Made by a program: the position numbers and the translations under genes. The notes below the pieces were generated by a model, which saw nothing but the letters and a program-made list of their open reading frames with translations, had not been told where the DNA came from and searched no databases. DNA of 64,000 nucleotides from Corynebacterium tapiri (GTDB lineage Bacteria > Actinomycetota > Actinomycetes > Mycobacteriales > Mycobacteriaceae), in assembly GCF_006334925.1 (NCBI RefSeq), contig NZ_VDHJ01000010.1:1-64000 (forward strand), written 5' to 3'. Of the stretch, positions 36,098 through 47,850 are shown one piece after another; position 1 is the stretch's first letter; every line of letters starts with the position of its first letter.

Positions 36098-38098
36098 TTA
36101 ACCTTCCACGCGAGAGCCCGCCAGGCCACGGCGCTTCAACAGGGCCTGGACGCTGCGCGGCCGTCCGCGCAGACTTTCAAAGGCCTCAGCGTAGTCAGCC
36201 GCTGCGCCGCGGGAGAGCACGAGGTCGCGGAAGCGCTGGCCGGCCTCGCGCGCCTTGGCATCATCGCCCTTCTCGCCGGCTGCTCCGACCTCGGTGAACC
36301 AGTCAAAGCCGTCGGCGTCCAGGGCTTCGGCCCAAAGGTAGGAGTAGTAGCCGGCGGAGTAGCCGCCACCGAAGATGTGGTTGAAGTAGGTGGACTTGTA
36401 GCGCGGGTGCAGGGATTCGACCTCGAGGCCGGCCGCCGCCAGCGCGTCCTTTTCAAACTCCTCGATGTCACCCACCTGCTCGGCCTCTGCCGGGGTCAAC
36501 CGGTGCCATGCCAGGTCGATGATGGCGGCCGCCAAGTATTCCGCGGTGCCAAAGCCCTGCCCGAGGCGCTGGCGTTCCTGGATGGCCTCCACGTACTCGG
36601 CGGGAATGACCTCCCCGGTCTCGGCGTGACGGGCATAAAGGGGCACGATTGCCGGGTCGAATGCCCAGTTTTCGTTGATCTGGGAGGGGAACTCCACCCA
36701 GTCGCGCGGCACGTTGGTCCCGGAAAGCGAGGGGTAGCGAACGTCGGAAAGCAAGCCGTGCAATGCGTGACCGAACTCGTGGAACACGGTGGTCACCTCA
36801 TCGGGTGTGAGGTTCTCGTCGGTGATCGACATGACGTTGACCACCACGGGCTTGCTCTGGGTCAGGTGGGCCTGGTCCATGAACGTGGACATCCAGGCAC
36901 CGCCACGCTTGGAGGAGCGGGCGTGGTAGTCGGTGAGCAGCAGGCCGATGCCGCTGCCGTCAGAGTCACTGACCTCCCACACGTCCACATCGTCGCGGTA
37001 TCCCTCCAGATCCGGGCGGTGTTTAACCTCGATACCGTACAGACGGCGGGCAGCGGCAAACACACCGTTTTCCAGCACGGAACGCAGCGGGAAGTAGGCG
37101 CGCAGCTCGGCATCGGAGACACCGTCCTCGCCCTCGGCGAGGCGCGCGGCAAAGTACGGCCAATCGGCGGCGGTGATCTCCTCTTGCGCAAGCTCTCCGG
37201 CGAGTTTGCGCTCGGCCTCGGCATTCGCGCTGGCGGCGGGGGCAAGATCGGTAAGCAGCGCCCAGGCTGCGTCCGCATCGTCGGCGGTCTCCTCGGCCAC
37301 GATGAAGTCAGCATGGTGCTTAAAGCCCAGCAACTCCGCGCGCTCGGCGCGCAGGCGGACCATCTCCACCAGGGTGTCGCGGTTGGATTCGCTTCCCCGC
37401 TTGAGCGAAGCCTCCAGCACCTTCTGGCGCGCCTGCTTGTTCTTGAGCTCGCTCAGCGCTGCCTGCACCGTCGGTAGTTCCAACGGCAAGACAAAGCTGC
37501 CGTCTTCCTGCCGGGCTGCCTCAATCGTTGCCGAGCTCAGGCCCTCCAGTTCATCGGCGGAGTCGAAGCGCACGGCCAAGTCTTTCGTATCGGCGGCCAA
37601 GTGGCGTCGGAAAGCATCTCCCAGCACCGCGAGGCGCTCATCGATCTCACGCAGGCGTTTTTGTCCCGCATCGTCCAGGCCCGCACCCTGACGCTCAAAC
37701 CGAGCAACCAGCAGACGGTGCAACCGGCGGGACTCCTCATCCTCTGGAACGTCGACTTCCCGCACCAATCGGTACAGGTCCTGATCCTGATAGATCGCCG
37801 CGGAGTGCGCGGTCAGGCGCGGGATCATGCGCTCTGCAAGCGCGTCGATCTCGTCGTTGGCATCCGTGCCCTGCATGTTAAACAGCCACGCTGCGCCTCG
37901 ATCGAGAGTCGCACCCGAGCGCTCCAGCCCCTCCACGACGCTTTCCCAAGAACCGTCTCCAGTCTTAATCGCCGCAATTTCCGCGGATTGTTCCTCCATC
38001 CCGCGCTCGAGAGCCTCCTCCGCGAATGCGGGGGTGATCTGCGCAAAGGGTGGGAGTCCGTACGGCAAGGTCGAAGGTGTCAGCAATGGATTCGTCAT
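36098..38098 (-). CDS. dcp: M3-family peptidyl-dipeptidase Dcp
   Basis: 666 residues from the ATG at MTNPLLTPSTLPYGLPPF. The frame extends further upstream, but that part overlaps the divergent esterase gene and lacks similarity. The zinc site HEFGHALHGLL with a later Glu (PSQINENW) places it in peptidase family M3 (thimet/Dcp). Other motifs are FVLPLELPTVQAALSELKNKQARQ and FDPAIVPLYARHAETGEVIP. It removes C-terminal dipeptides from oligopeptides in the cytoplasm. The start is only 33 bases from that of the divergent esterase, so the two share a promoter region. Confidence 0.93.
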   Translation of the reverse strand: MTNPLLTPSTLPYGLPPFAQITPAFAEEALERGMEEQSAEIAAIKTGDGSWESVVEGLERSGATLDRGAAWLFNMQGTDANDEIDALAERMIPRLTAHSAAIYQDQDLYRLVREVDVPEDEESRRLHRLLVARFERQGAGLDDAGQKRLREIDERLAVLGDAFRRHLAADTKDLAVRFDSADELEGLSSATIEAARQEDGSFVLPLELPTVQAALSELKNKQARQKVLEASLKRGSESNRDTLVEMVRLRAERAELLGFKHHADFIVAEETADDADAAWALLTDLAPAASANAEAERKLAGELAQEEITAADWPYFAARLAEGEDGVSDAELRAYFPLRSVLENGVFAAARRLYGIEVKHRPDLEGYRDDVDVWEVSDSDGSGIGLLLTDYHARSSKRGGAWMSTFMDQAHLTQSKPVVVNVMSITDENLTPDEVTTVFHEFGHALHGLLSDVRYPSLSGTNVPRDWVEFPSQINENWAFDPAIVPLYARHAETGEVIPAEYVEAIQERQRLGQGFGTAEYLAAAIIDLAWHRLTPAEAEQVGDIEEFEKDALAAAGLEVESLHPRYKSTYFNHIFGGGYSAGYYSYLWAEALDADGFDWFTEVGAAGEKGDDAKAREAGQRFRDLVLSRGAAADYAEAFESLRGRPRSVQALLKRRGLAGSRVEG

Positions 38099-38131
38099 AA
38101 CGAAACACGCTACCAATACAATGGCGGCACT

Positions 38132-39253
38132 ATGAGGGATTTCACAGAACGCAGCGACGGCATCGTGTGTGCGACCGCACCCGCGCTTTTCGACGATCCC
38201 CTGCGCGGCGAGCGTCCCGACGGCATCCCCATCACTCTTAGCGTGATCCGCCCCAAGGACTCCCGGCCTGGCGATGACCTGCCTGTCATCGCCTTCGTAC
38301 ACGGTGGGCGTTTCGAATCCGGAGACTCCGCCAACTCTCCGCTGGAGGAGCTCGCCGCGCTCGGCGCTGTGGTGGTGTGCCTGGGTTATCGCCTTCGTGC
38401 ACCGGGGTGGGTGCCGCTCCAGGGGGACACGCCTGCGCACTACCGCGGAGTGGAGGACTGCCAGCAGGGTCTGGAGTGGATTCAGCGCCATGTGGAGGAG
38501 TTTGGTGGGGACCCGACCAACGTGACGCTCGTCGGGCAGTCCGCCGGCGCGGCTATCGTGCTGTGGTTGAGCCGACGTGATCACTACCGGGGCGGTTTCC
38601 GCCGGGTACTTGCACTGTCGCCCGCCTTCCCCCGCCGACCTTGGCGCGACCGGCGCTGGGTGTTTCGCGCTGCCCTGGGTGCGCCTCTGACCCGCGAAAG
38701 GCTCAACGCCGTGAACCCCGCGCGCCTGGACCGTGCTTTCTGGCGCCTGCGCCGTGCCATCGCCATGGACATCCCCTTAGGCCCCCACCCCTTCGATGAG
38801 TCCGAGCTCAGTTCGGTCGACCTGGTGGTCAGCGCAACATCTCAGGAGATGCGCAACGAGCCGGTGAGTTCGTCGCTAGATTCCCGCGGGCTTAGCCGGC
38901 TGGGATTGCGCCTTTTTGCCCGCGCAACAGGTGTAAAGGACGTGTCTGGTTATTCCTCTACCACGGATTTCAGCGGCGACGTCTTCATTCGCCGCTTTGC
39001 TGAGCAGGCTGCCCGGCGCCCCGCTGGACGTACTTGGCTCATGGAAATCGCGGACGCCGCCCATTGCGATGACATCGAGGCCCTCTTTGCCGGCGGCGCC
39101 TTTACCCAGTGGGTGTACGGGTTCGCGTGCGGCCAGAAGCCGCAGTGGCCGGAGTACCGTGCGGAGTATCAGGCAGCTCGCCTCGACCTGGAAACCGGCG
39201 CGCTCACTCCCACCACAGATCCCTTTGCGCTAGCTCGAGGTTTGTTCGCTTAG
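38132..39253 (+). CDS. type-B carboxylesterase/lipase-like hydrolase
   Basis: 373 residues from ATG (MRDFTERSDGIVCATAPALF), shorter than the ~500 of typical type-B carboxylesterases. Oxyanion hole motif VIAFVHGGRFESGDS, then VVVCLGYRLRAPGWVP, VEDCQQGLEWIQRHVEEFGGDPTNVTLVGQSAGA with nucleophile GQSAG. A later His candidate is DAAHCDD. The C-terminus overlaps idi on the other strand by 24 bases. Ester substrate unknown. Confidence 0.87.
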   Translation: MRDFTERSDGIVCATAPALFDDPLRGERPDGIPITLSVIRPKDSRPGDDLPVIAFVHGGRFESGDSANSPLEELAALGAVVVCLGYRLRAPGWVPLQGDTPAHYRGVEDCQQGLEWIQRHVEEFGGDPTNVTLVGQSAGAAIVLWLSRRDHYRGGFRRVLALSPAFPRRPWRDRRWVFRAALGAPLTRERLNAVNPARLDRAFWRLRRAIAMDIPLGPHPFDESELSSVDLVVSATSQEMRNEPVSSSLDSRGLSRLGLRLFARATGVKDVSGYSSTTDFSGDVFIRRFAEQAARRPAGRTWLMEIADAAHCDDIEALFAGGAFTQWVYGFACGQKPQWPEYRAEYQAARLDLETGALTPTTDPFALARGLFA

Positions 39254-39790
39254 GGCCTTAACCAGCGCTTCCTCGGCCAACTCGGAGACGCACCACGGAG
39301 AAAGCACCTGGGGCAACTGCCGGGCGGTATCCACGAGCGCGGATGCGTCCACCCAGGCATACTCTTCGACCTCATCACGCCGCGGGTTTACCTGTGCATC
39401 TTCGGCAATGCGCACCAGATAGACCGGACAGATCTCGTGCTCAACGATCCCGGAGCTGTCCACCGCACGGTAGCGAAAGTCTGGCAGGACTTCCTCGATA
39501 CTGTCCACGCTCTCAGCATCGATTCCGAGCTCGTAACCCGCGCGGCGCACCACAGCCGCCTCGGTGGTCTCCCCCGGTGCTGGATGTCCGCAAAAAGAGT
39601 TGGTCCAGGTACCCGGCCACGTCTTTTTGCTCAGTGCCCGTCGGGTGAGCAGGGTGCGCCCGTCGGGACGGACCACGTAGGCCGAAAAGGCCAGGTGGAG
39701 CGGGGTGTTGTCCGTGTGGACGGCTGCCTTGTCGGCGGTTCCAATGGGCTTGCCCGCGTCGTCGACAAGCACAACCTTCTCAACGGTCAT
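39230..39790 (-). CDS. idi: isopentenyl-diphosphate delta-isomerase type I
   Basis: 186 residues. Nudix-fold IDI: LHLAFSAYVVRPDGRTLLTRRA, TWTNSFCGHPAPGE with the catalytic Cys, AAVVRRAGYELGI and the second catalytic Glu in VEHEICPVYLV. It interconverts IPP and DMAPP, feeding uppS and mycomembrane or quinone isoprenoids. It ends inside the esterase gene and precedes no obvious operon partner. Confidence 0.95.
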   Translation of the reverse strand: MTVEKVVLVDDAGKPIGTADKAAVHTDNTPLHLAFSAYVVRPDGRTLLTRRALSKKTWPGTWTNSFCGHPAPGETTEAAVVRRAGYELGIDAESVDSIEEVLPDFRYRAVDSSGIVEHEICPVYLVRIAEDAQVNPRRDEVEEYAWVDASALVDTARQLPQVLSPWCVSELAEEALVKALSEQTSS

Positions 39791-39793
39791 GCG

Positions 39794-40348
39794 TTAGGCC
39801 ACCAGGTTGCCGGAGTAGATCACGTTTCCGATCTGCAGTTCGGCGTCCCAGAGGTTTCCACGCGGGACGTCGAAGGTGTACTGCAGGTTCGTGGTCGCCC
39901 CCACGCCAAGCGGCAGGCGCAGCGGCTTCTGGGCGGGTTCCTGCCCCTCGGGCACATCGGCCTCGAGCAGCTTGGCCTCGGTCATGGACCCGCCGCCGGA
40001 GTTGTAGCGCAGCTTCGGGGTCTCCAGGGCGTCGGGGGCGAGCGGTGCGTCGTTGTCGTTGGTGATCGCGATGGTCACCTCGGTGCCGCCGTAGTCGCCG
40101 GGGTTAGTGCCCTGGAAGTGGAAGGTCACCTTGTTGCCCGGGTCCTTCACGGACCCGAAGAGCTTGTCCGGACGGATGGGATCGGTGTCCTGCGTGTCCT
40201 TCTTCTCCACGGTCGGGGTCTGGGAAGTAGACACGGTCAGCGACTCCGTCCCGGAGGTGCCCGCTCCGTCGGAGGAGCAGGCGCTCAGTGCGGCCGTAGC
40301 GGCACAGGCGCAGGCAACGATGACGGCACGACGAGTAAGAGTGCGCAC
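39794..40348 (-). CDS. predicted lipoprotein
   Basis: 184 residues from GTG (VRTLTRRAVIVACACAATAAL). Signal peptide with lipobox LSAC|SSDG, a Ser/Thr-rich linker (about 30-55), then a beta-sandwich-like domain (KVTFHFQGTNPGDYGGTEVTIAI, NLQYTFDVPRGNLWDAELQIGNVIYSG) that resembles DUF4352/telomere-like extracytoplasmic immunoglobulin folds; family not certain. Three bases separate it from idi. The frame is open far upstream, but the lipobox sets this start. Function unknown. Confidence 0.78.
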   Translation of the reverse strand: MRTLTRRAVIVACACAATAALSACSSDGAGTSGTESLTVSTSQTPTVEKKDTQDTDPIRPDKLFGSVKDPGNKVTFHFQGTNPGDYGGTEVTIAITNDNDAPLAPDALETPKLRYNSGGGSMTEAKLLEADVPEGQEPAQKPLRLPLGVGATTNLQYTFDVPRGNLWDAELQIGNVIYSGNLVA

Positions 40349-40445
40349 GGGTGAGTTCTTAGCCTTTCGTTTCCCAGCAAAGCGTGTGCCAGCGAGTCTA
40401 GCCTCTGCGGGCAGGTGCCCGATACACCTGTTAGCGTTTCGAGCT

Positions 40446-42311
40446 GTGAATCCGCTCCTGAAAATTCTGCGCAGCGCCTCGGCGTTGTGGCCGCTGTACC
40501 TGGGCATCTTCTTCAGCGCCGCCGCGGTGGCGGGCTTGAGCCTGGTCTCGCCCTTCATCGTCCGCGAGGCCACTGACACCATTGTCTCGGCGGTGCGCGG
40601 CGACACCACTCCGGCGGCTGTGACCTCCACGATCGTATGGCTGGCCATTGGGCTGCTGGCTGCCGACGTGGTGCGAACGCTCATGGACAACGTGGGCGGG
40701 TATGTCGGCGACATCATGGCTGCTCGTCTGCGCCAGATTCTGTCCACGCGCTATTACGCCAAGCTTCTGGCCCTACCCCAGCGCTACTTCGATTCGCAGG
40801 TCACGGGCACAATCATTGCCCGCCTCGACCGGTCGATCACCTCGATCACGCAGTTCCTGCAGTCGGGAGCGAACAACTTTTTGCCGATGATCCTCCAGGT
40901 CGGCGCCATCTTGGTGATCACCACCATCTATTACTGGCCGCTGACCGTCCTGCTGGCGCTGCTGTTTCCCATTTATATGTGGTTGACGGCTTTGACGTCC
41001 AAGCGTTGGCAGCGCTTTGAGGGTGAGAAGAACGAGCAGGTCGATCTCGCGGGCGGACGATTCTCCGAGACGGTCAGTCAGGTCAAGGTGGTCAAGTCCT
41101 TCGTCGCGGAGATCCGCGAACTAGGACTCTTTGGCAAGCGCTTCGCGCGAACGGTCGAGGTTACGCGGCCACAATCCTCCTGGTGGCATTTCATGGATTC
41201 CCTGCGCGGAGTAGCCATGAGCCTCATCTTCTGCGGCATCTACCTGATGATTTTCTTCCGCACTCTGCATGGCCACTTCACCTTGGGAGACATGGTCATG
41301 CTCCTGCAGCTAGTATCCATGGCCAAGCAGCCGGTATTCATGATGAGCTGGATCGTCGATACCGCCCAGCGCGCCATCGCAGGCTCGAAGGACTACTTCG
41401 GCGTCATGGAGGAGCAGGTGGAGGAGTCGGCCAACGCGCAACTTGTCGCGGCGACCTCTGCGTCTGGGGTTCCCTCGCTTGTCGACGACACCCCTGCTCC
41501 CCTGGCTCCTCAACCAGGCCAGCCCGTCATCGAGCTCGACGACGTGAGCTTCGCCTATGAAGAGGGCAAACCGGTACTAGATGGGGTCAGCTTCCACGCT
41601 GTCCAAGGAGGAACGGTCGCGCTGGTGGGAGAATCCGGTGGCGGCAAATCCACCATCGTCAACCTCCTGCTCGGTTTGTACTCCCCCACGGCTGGACGCT
41701 TGAGTGTCTGCGGGCACGACGTCGCATCCCTAACCAGCGAGCAGCTGCGTGCCTCCGTGGGCGTGGTGTTCCAGGAGCCCTACCTATTCTCCGGCTCCAT
41801 CCGCGAAAACATCGCCTATGGCAAGCCTGAAGCGAGCCTCGAGGAGGTCATCGCGGTGGCCAAGCGTGCTAATGCCCACGAGTTCATTGAGGCTTTTCCA
41901 GACGGATACGACACGGTGATCGGCGAGCGAGGGCTCCGGCTTTCGGGCGGTCAGAAGCAGCGTGTCTCGGTGGCGCGCGCGATGCTCAAGGACGCACCCG
42001 TGCTCATCCTCGACGAGGCCACCAGTGCCCTTGACAATAAGGCAGAGCGGGCAGTGCAGGCTGGGCTGGACGAGTTAATGAAGGACCGCACCACGCTGAT
42101 CATCGCGCACCGCCTCTCCACCATCGCGGGCGTGGATACCATTGTCACCCTCGACGAAGGACGGGTCGACGAGGTCGGTTCCCCCGACGAGTTGGCAGCC
42201 TCCGGCGGAATTTATTCAGAGCTTTTGGCGCTAACGGCCTCGTCATCGGAGGCTGATCGCCAGCGCCTCAAACGCTACGGATTCGTCGGGGACACCTCAC
42301 TAGACTCCTAG
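40446..42311 (+). CDS. ABC exporter, fused permease and ATPase
   Basis: 621 residues from GTG (VNPLLKILRSASALWPLYLG). Six membrane segments (about 15-300) form a type I exporter half. The ATPase has Walker A GESGGGKST, Q-loop GVVFQEPYLFSG, signature LSGGQKQRVSVARAM, Walker B VLILDEATSALD and the H-loop (IAHRLST). It would work as a homodimer because no partner is adjacent. MsbA- and MDR-like proteins look the same, so the substrate is unknown. aecD follows after 3 bases. Confidence 0.92.
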   Translation: MNPLLKILRSASALWPLYLGIFFSAAAVAGLSLVSPFIVREATDTIVSAVRGDTTPAAVTSTIVWLAIGLLAADVVRTLMDNVGGYVGDIMAARLRQILSTRYYAKLLALPQRYFDSQVTGTIIARLDRSITSITQFLQSGANNFLPMILQVGAILVITTIYYWPLTVLLALLFPIYMWLTALTSKRWQRFEGEKNEQVDLAGGRFSETVSQVKVVKSFVAEIRELGLFGKRFARTVEVTRPQSSWWHFMDSLRGVAMSLIFCGIYLMIFFRTLHGHFTLGDMVMLLQLVSMAKQPVFMMSWIVDTAQRAIAGSKDYFGVMEEQVEESANAQLVAATSASGVPSLVDDTPAPLAPQPGQPVIELDDVSFAYEEGKPVLDGVSFHAVQGGTVALVGESGGGKSTIVNLLLGLYSPTAGRLSVCGHDVASLTSEQLRASVGVVFQEPYLFSGSIRENIAYGKPEASLEEVIAVAKRANAHEFIEAFPDGYDTVIGERGLRLSGGQKQRVSVARAMLKDAPVLILDEATSALDNKAERAVQAGLDELMKDRTTLIIAHRLSTIAGVDTIVTLDEGRVDEVGSPDELAASGGIYSELLALTASSSEADRQRLKRYGFVGDTSLDS

Positions 42312-42314
42312 GGC

Positions 42315-43454
42315 ATGAAGTTTCCCACCCTCGATCAGCTCCGCGCCCGCAAAACTCGCAAGTGGACGGTCTACGGGGAGGACGTCCTCCCCCTGTGGAT
42401 CGCCGAAAGCGACTTCCCTACCGCTCCGCCGGTCAAGGACGCGCTGCGCGACATGATCGAGGCCGAGACTTTCGGCTACACGCCCGCAGCCTCCGACCTT
42501 CCCGAGGCCCTGGCAGACTTCTACTCCACCCGCTACGGCTTCCAACCTGACCCTGCTGGGGTGGTGGCCGTACCTGACGTGGTGCGCGGACTACTCCTGG
42601 GTATCCAATACTTCACCCGCCCTGACTCCGCCGTCGTTGTGCCGGTGCCGGCCTACCCGCCGTTCCTGGAGCTGCCGGGGACGGCCGGTCGCGAGCGCAT
42701 TGACGTTCCCACGCACCCAGATGGGTTGGATCTCGACGCAATCGAGGACGCCTTCCGTAAGGGCGCCGGCTCACTCTTGCTGTGCGCTCCCAACAACCCC
42801 TTCGGCTTCGTCCCCACCGCGCAAGATCTAGCGGCCCTGGTGGAACTGGCCGTACGCTACGACGCACGCCTGCTGGTCGATGAGATTCACGCTCCCCTTG
42901 TCTACGAGGGCCAACACGTTGTAGCCGCCGGGCTCAGCGATGCCGCCGCCGACCGCTGCCTGACCGTCACCGCCGTGTCCAAGGCATTCAACATTGCGGG
43001 ATTGAAATGCGCGCAAATGATCTTGACCAACGAGCGCGACCAGCAGACCTACCGCTCACTGACCGGTGTGGCCAAGGACGGCACCGGAACGCTGGGCATG
43101 GTCGCCTCTGCGGTCTGTTATCGCCAGGGGATTGACCATCTCGATGAGACGGTGAAGTACCTGGCCGAAACCCGTCTCAGCGTGGCCGATCGCCTGGAGG
43201 AGGCAGTCCCAGGGCTGCGGGCCACCAGGCCAGCGGCCACTTATCTGATGTGGCTCGACTTCACCGACAGTGTGCTGGCTAGCGAGAAATCCCCCGCCCA
43301 GTGGCTGCGCACCCACGCGAAGGTGGCTCTCAATGACGGTGCGGCATTTGGCCCGGGTGGTAGCGGACACGCACGGTTGAACTTTGCTACCTCACCGGAG
43401 GTTCTCGACGAAGCCATCACGCGCATCGCCAGCGCATGCCGGAGCTTGGCTTAG
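42315..43454 (+). CDS. aecD: cystathionine beta-lyase, MalY/PatB type (AecD-like)
   Basis: 379 residues. PLP class I aminotransferase fold: LPLWIAESDFPTAPPV, FGYTPAAS, PAYPPFLEL, LLLCAPNNPFG, ARLLVDEIHAPLVYEG and the PLP lysine in SKAFNIAGLKCA. MalY/PatB enzymes have C-S lyase activity. C. glutamicum AecD is a cystathionine beta-lyase of methionine synthesis that precedes brnQ. Here treS and the kinase lie between. It follows the ABC exporter with a 3-base gap. Confidence 0.87.
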   Translation: MKFPTLDQLRARKTRKWTVYGEDVLPLWIAESDFPTAPPVKDALRDMIEAETFGYTPAASDLPEALADFYSTRYGFQPDPAGVVAVPDVVRGLLLGIQYFTRPDSAVVVPVPAYPPFLELPGTAGRERIDVPTHPDGLDLDAIEDAFRKGAGSLLLCAPNNPFGFVPTAQDLAALVELAVRYDARLLVDEIHAPLVYEGQHVVAAGLSDAAADRCLTVTAVSKAFNIAGLKCAQMILTNERDQQTYRSLTGVAKDGTGTLGMVASAVCYRQGIDHLDETVKYLAETRLSVADRLEEAVPGLRATRPAATYLMWLDFTDSVLASEKSPAQWLRTHAKVALNDGAAFGPGGSGHARLNFATSPEVLDEAITRIASACRSLA

Positions 43455-43520
43455 CGCGAAGTCCTGTGGCGCCCGGAGATTAGCAGCGGAATTCGCGCCG
43501 GCCACCTACGCTTGGGGCTC

Positions 43521-45289
<1,769 letters not shown>

Positions 45290-45290
<1 letters not shown>

Positions 45291-46432
45291 TGGATTACGC
45301 TGAGCTGCTCGCGTCGTCACGCTTCTACGGAGCTAAGTCCGAGCCCATCGATAGCGTCGACCTCCTCGACGAACACCCGCTCGATCAGTTTCAGGCGCAG
45401 CTGATCCAGGTGCATCACGCTGGTGCTTCCGACATGTATCAGCTGCTTCTCGACTCTTCCGGCAACGAGGCCCTTTCGACTCCTGCGGGTGCGCTTGCAT
45501 TTGCTCGCGGGCTGGGCGAGCTCGGTGAGGTGGAAGGGTCGGTGGAGATCCCACCCTCAGCAGATGCCCGACCGATCAGCGGAGAGCAGTCCAACACCTC
45601 CTTTTTGGTCCCGGCAGAGGACCCGCAGTTGATTATCAAGGCGTTTCGCAAGTTGGAGCCGGGTTTAAGCCCCGACGTCGAACTGCTGACCCAGATTCCC
45701 GATTGCCCCTATATCGCGCCGGTGCGCGGTTGGGTAACTCGCCATTTGGGGACGGACGTGTACACGCTTGCCATGGCCCAGGACTTTGTCGCTAACGCTC
45801 AGGACGGTTGGGAACTGGCGCTGGGTTACGTACAACGGGAAGAAAGCTTTACCCGGCAGGCACATGAGCTTGGTCGCGCGATCCGAGGAGTGCATCGAGA
45901 TCTGGCCGAGGCGTTTGGCACCGACGAAGTCTCCGAGGTGAGCCTGGCGATGCGTCTGCAGGACCATGCCGGTGACATCCTCGAACGCACCCCGCAATTG
46001 CGTCAGTACGAGGAGGGCATCGCCGAGGTGTATCGGGCTCTGCGGGACACCGATACCTCGATCCAGCGCATCCATGGCGATCTCCACCTCGGTCAGACCC
46101 TGCGCACCCCCGATCGCTTTGTCCTGATCGACTTCGAGGGCGAACCCGCCCGTCCTCTCGCGCAGCGACGCCTACCCGATAGTCCGCTGCGTGATCTGGC
46201 GGGCATGCTGCGTTCCCTGGACTATGCTGCGCACTTCGACGGCGCGCATCCTTCCTGGGCCGCTTCCGCATCGGATGCGCTTCTCGACGGCTACGACATC
46301 GACCAGTCCGCGCTGCTCAACGCCTACCTCCTGGACAAAGCCCTGTACGAGGTCGACTACGAGTTGAACAACCGACCCGACTGGGCGGAGATCCCCTTGA
46401 ACGCCATTGAGCGAATACTGAATTCTTACTGA
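45290..46432 (+). CDS. maltokinase-like phosphotransferase
   Basis: 380 residues, shorter than the ~450 of mycobacterial Mak, mainly at the N-terminal cap. Aminoglycoside-phosphotransferase-like fold: ISGEQSNTSFLVP, IIKAFRKLEPGLSPDVEL, RIHGDLHLGQTL (catalytic loop), FVLIDFEGEPARPLAQR (metal-binding DFEGE) and SPLRDLAGMLRSLDYAA. Mak phosphorylates maltose made by TreS to maltose 1-phosphate for GlgE. No glgE is visible in the window, so whether the full TreS-Mak-GlgE pathway exists here cannot be told. It overlaps treS by one base. Confidence 0.88.
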
Positions 46433-46494
46433 GCGCACTCGCCGGGTAGCCTGTCTATCAATTGAAATTTGGACACCATAGAAGAGGACCCGAC

Positions 46495-47841
46495 ATGTCG
46501 ACGTCAGCTGCGTCCCGAGGCACGAGCCGGACGATGATCACCATCGCTACCGCGCTCATGCTGTTCTCCATGTTCTTTGGAGCGGGCAACCTTATCTTCC
46601 CTCCCCAACTGGGCCTCAAGGCCGGTGACAACTTCTGGCCGGCCATTCTCGGCTTCCTGGGCGCCGGCGTTGTTCTGCCGGTACTGGCCATCGTGGCCAT
46701 CGCTCTGTCTGGCACCAGCGTGCGCGACCTGGCTCGCCGCTCTGGTTGGCTATTTGGCCTGATCTTCCCGATTCTGGCGTACCTGTCCATCGGCGCCTTC
46801 TACGCGCTTCCGCGTACCGGAGCGGTGTCTTTTGAAACCGCGGTTACCCCGCTGACAGGGTTGGATTCCCTGGGTGCCTCCGCGATCTTCAACCTGATCT
46901 TCTTCGGTGTCTCCCTGGCCCTGGCGTGGTTCCCCAATGCCATTGTGTCCACGCTGGGCAAGGTCTTGACCCCGATGCTGGTCATCCTGCTGATCGTGCT
47001 CATCACTATCGCCGTGGCCAGCTACGACACGATCTCTCGCGCTCCGGTTGAGCCCTACGACCAGCTGCCTGCTGCTGCCGGTCTGCTCGAGGGCTACCTG
47101 ACCATGGACGCAATCGCCGGCCTCGCCTTCGGCATCGTGGTCATCTCCAGCCTGCGCGGACACGGGGTCCGCGAGGGCAAGCCGCTGCTCAAGGCCACGG
47201 TGACTTCAGGCGTCATCGCCGGTGTCTTGCTGGCCGCTATCTACGTGGGCCTGGGCATCATCGGTCGCGTCCTGCCGGGCGCAGAGAACCTGGAAAGCGG
47301 TGCCGCCATTCTGGCCGAGGCATCCAACGCCACGATGGGCCAAGCAGGACAGTTCGTCTTCTCCGCCATTGTGGTGCTGGCGTGCCTGACCACCTCCGTG
47401 GGCCTGATCTCCGCCACCTCGGAGTTCTTCGCCTCCATCATGCCGGGCATCAAGTACCACGTCTGGGCTGTCGCGTTCACCGTCCTGTCCACGGTGCTGG
47501 CCACCATGGGCCTGGATACTGTCCTGGCCATCGCCGCCCCGGTCATTGGCTTCATCTACCCGCCGGCCATCACCCTGATCGCGCTGGCGCTGATCGACTC
47601 CGCACTGCGCAACAAGGCTCACCTGAACTGGACCTTCCGTCTGGCCATCTGGGTCGCCGTCATCTGGTCGGCGCTGACCACTCTGGTGGATCTGGGCATT
47701 AGCGCTCTCGCACCGATCGTGTCCTGGGCTCCCCTCCAGGCACAGTCCCTGGGATGGGTGCTCCCCGTCCTGGTCGCTGCGGTCATCGGCGTGATCCTCG
47801 ACATCCGTTCCGGGGCCCAGACGCCGGCCACCGCGGAATAA
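46495..47841 (+). CDS. brnQ: branched-chain amino acid carrier BrnQ
   Basis: 448 residues from ATG with AAGAGGA about 9 bases upstream. LIVCS family: FSMFFGAGNLIFPPQLGLKAG near the first membrane segment, LSIGAFYALPRTGAVSFE, and 12 predicted membrane segments in all. It is a sodium-coupled carrier for leucine, isoleucine and valine. Neighbours aecD upstream and a luciferase-like gene and ectP downstream match the corynebacterial order, apart from treS and the kinase. Confidence 0.95.
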   Translation: MSTSAASRGTSRTMITIATALMLFSMFFGAGNLIFPPQLGLKAGDNFWPAILGFLGAGVVLPVLAIVAIALSGTSVRDLARRSGWLFGLIFPILAYLSIGAFYALPRTGAVSFETAVTPLTGLDSLGASAIFNLIFFGVSLALAWFPNAIVSTLGKVLTPMLVILLIVLITIAVASYDTISRAPVEPYDQLPAAAGLLEGYLTMDAIAGLAFGIVVISSLRGHGVREGKPLLKATVTSGVIAGVLLAAIYVGLGIIGRVLPGAENLESGAAILAEASNATMGQAGQFVFSAIVVLACLTTSVGLISATSEFFASIMPGIKYHVWAVAFTVLSTVLATMGLDTVLAIAAPVIGFIYPPAITLIALALIDSALRNKAHLNWTFRLAIWVAVIWSALTTLVDLGISALAPIVSWAPLQAQSLGWVLPVLVAAVIGVILDIRSGAQTPATAE

Positions 47842-47850
47842 GTCATCCTG

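Noticed and set aside
37601-38131. 177-codon 5' extension of the esterase frame
   Set aside because: It lies opposite dcp and lacks similarity. The ATG at 38132 fits the esterase N-terminus.
40107-40445. 113-codon 5' extension of the ABC exporter frame
   Set aside because: It overlaps the lipoprotein gene's signal peptide on the other strand; GTG at 40446 begins the typical exporter sequence.
43512-43520. TTG start for treS
   Set aside because: ATG at 43521 is preferred as the more usual start; neither site has a clear ribosome site, so this stays uncertain.
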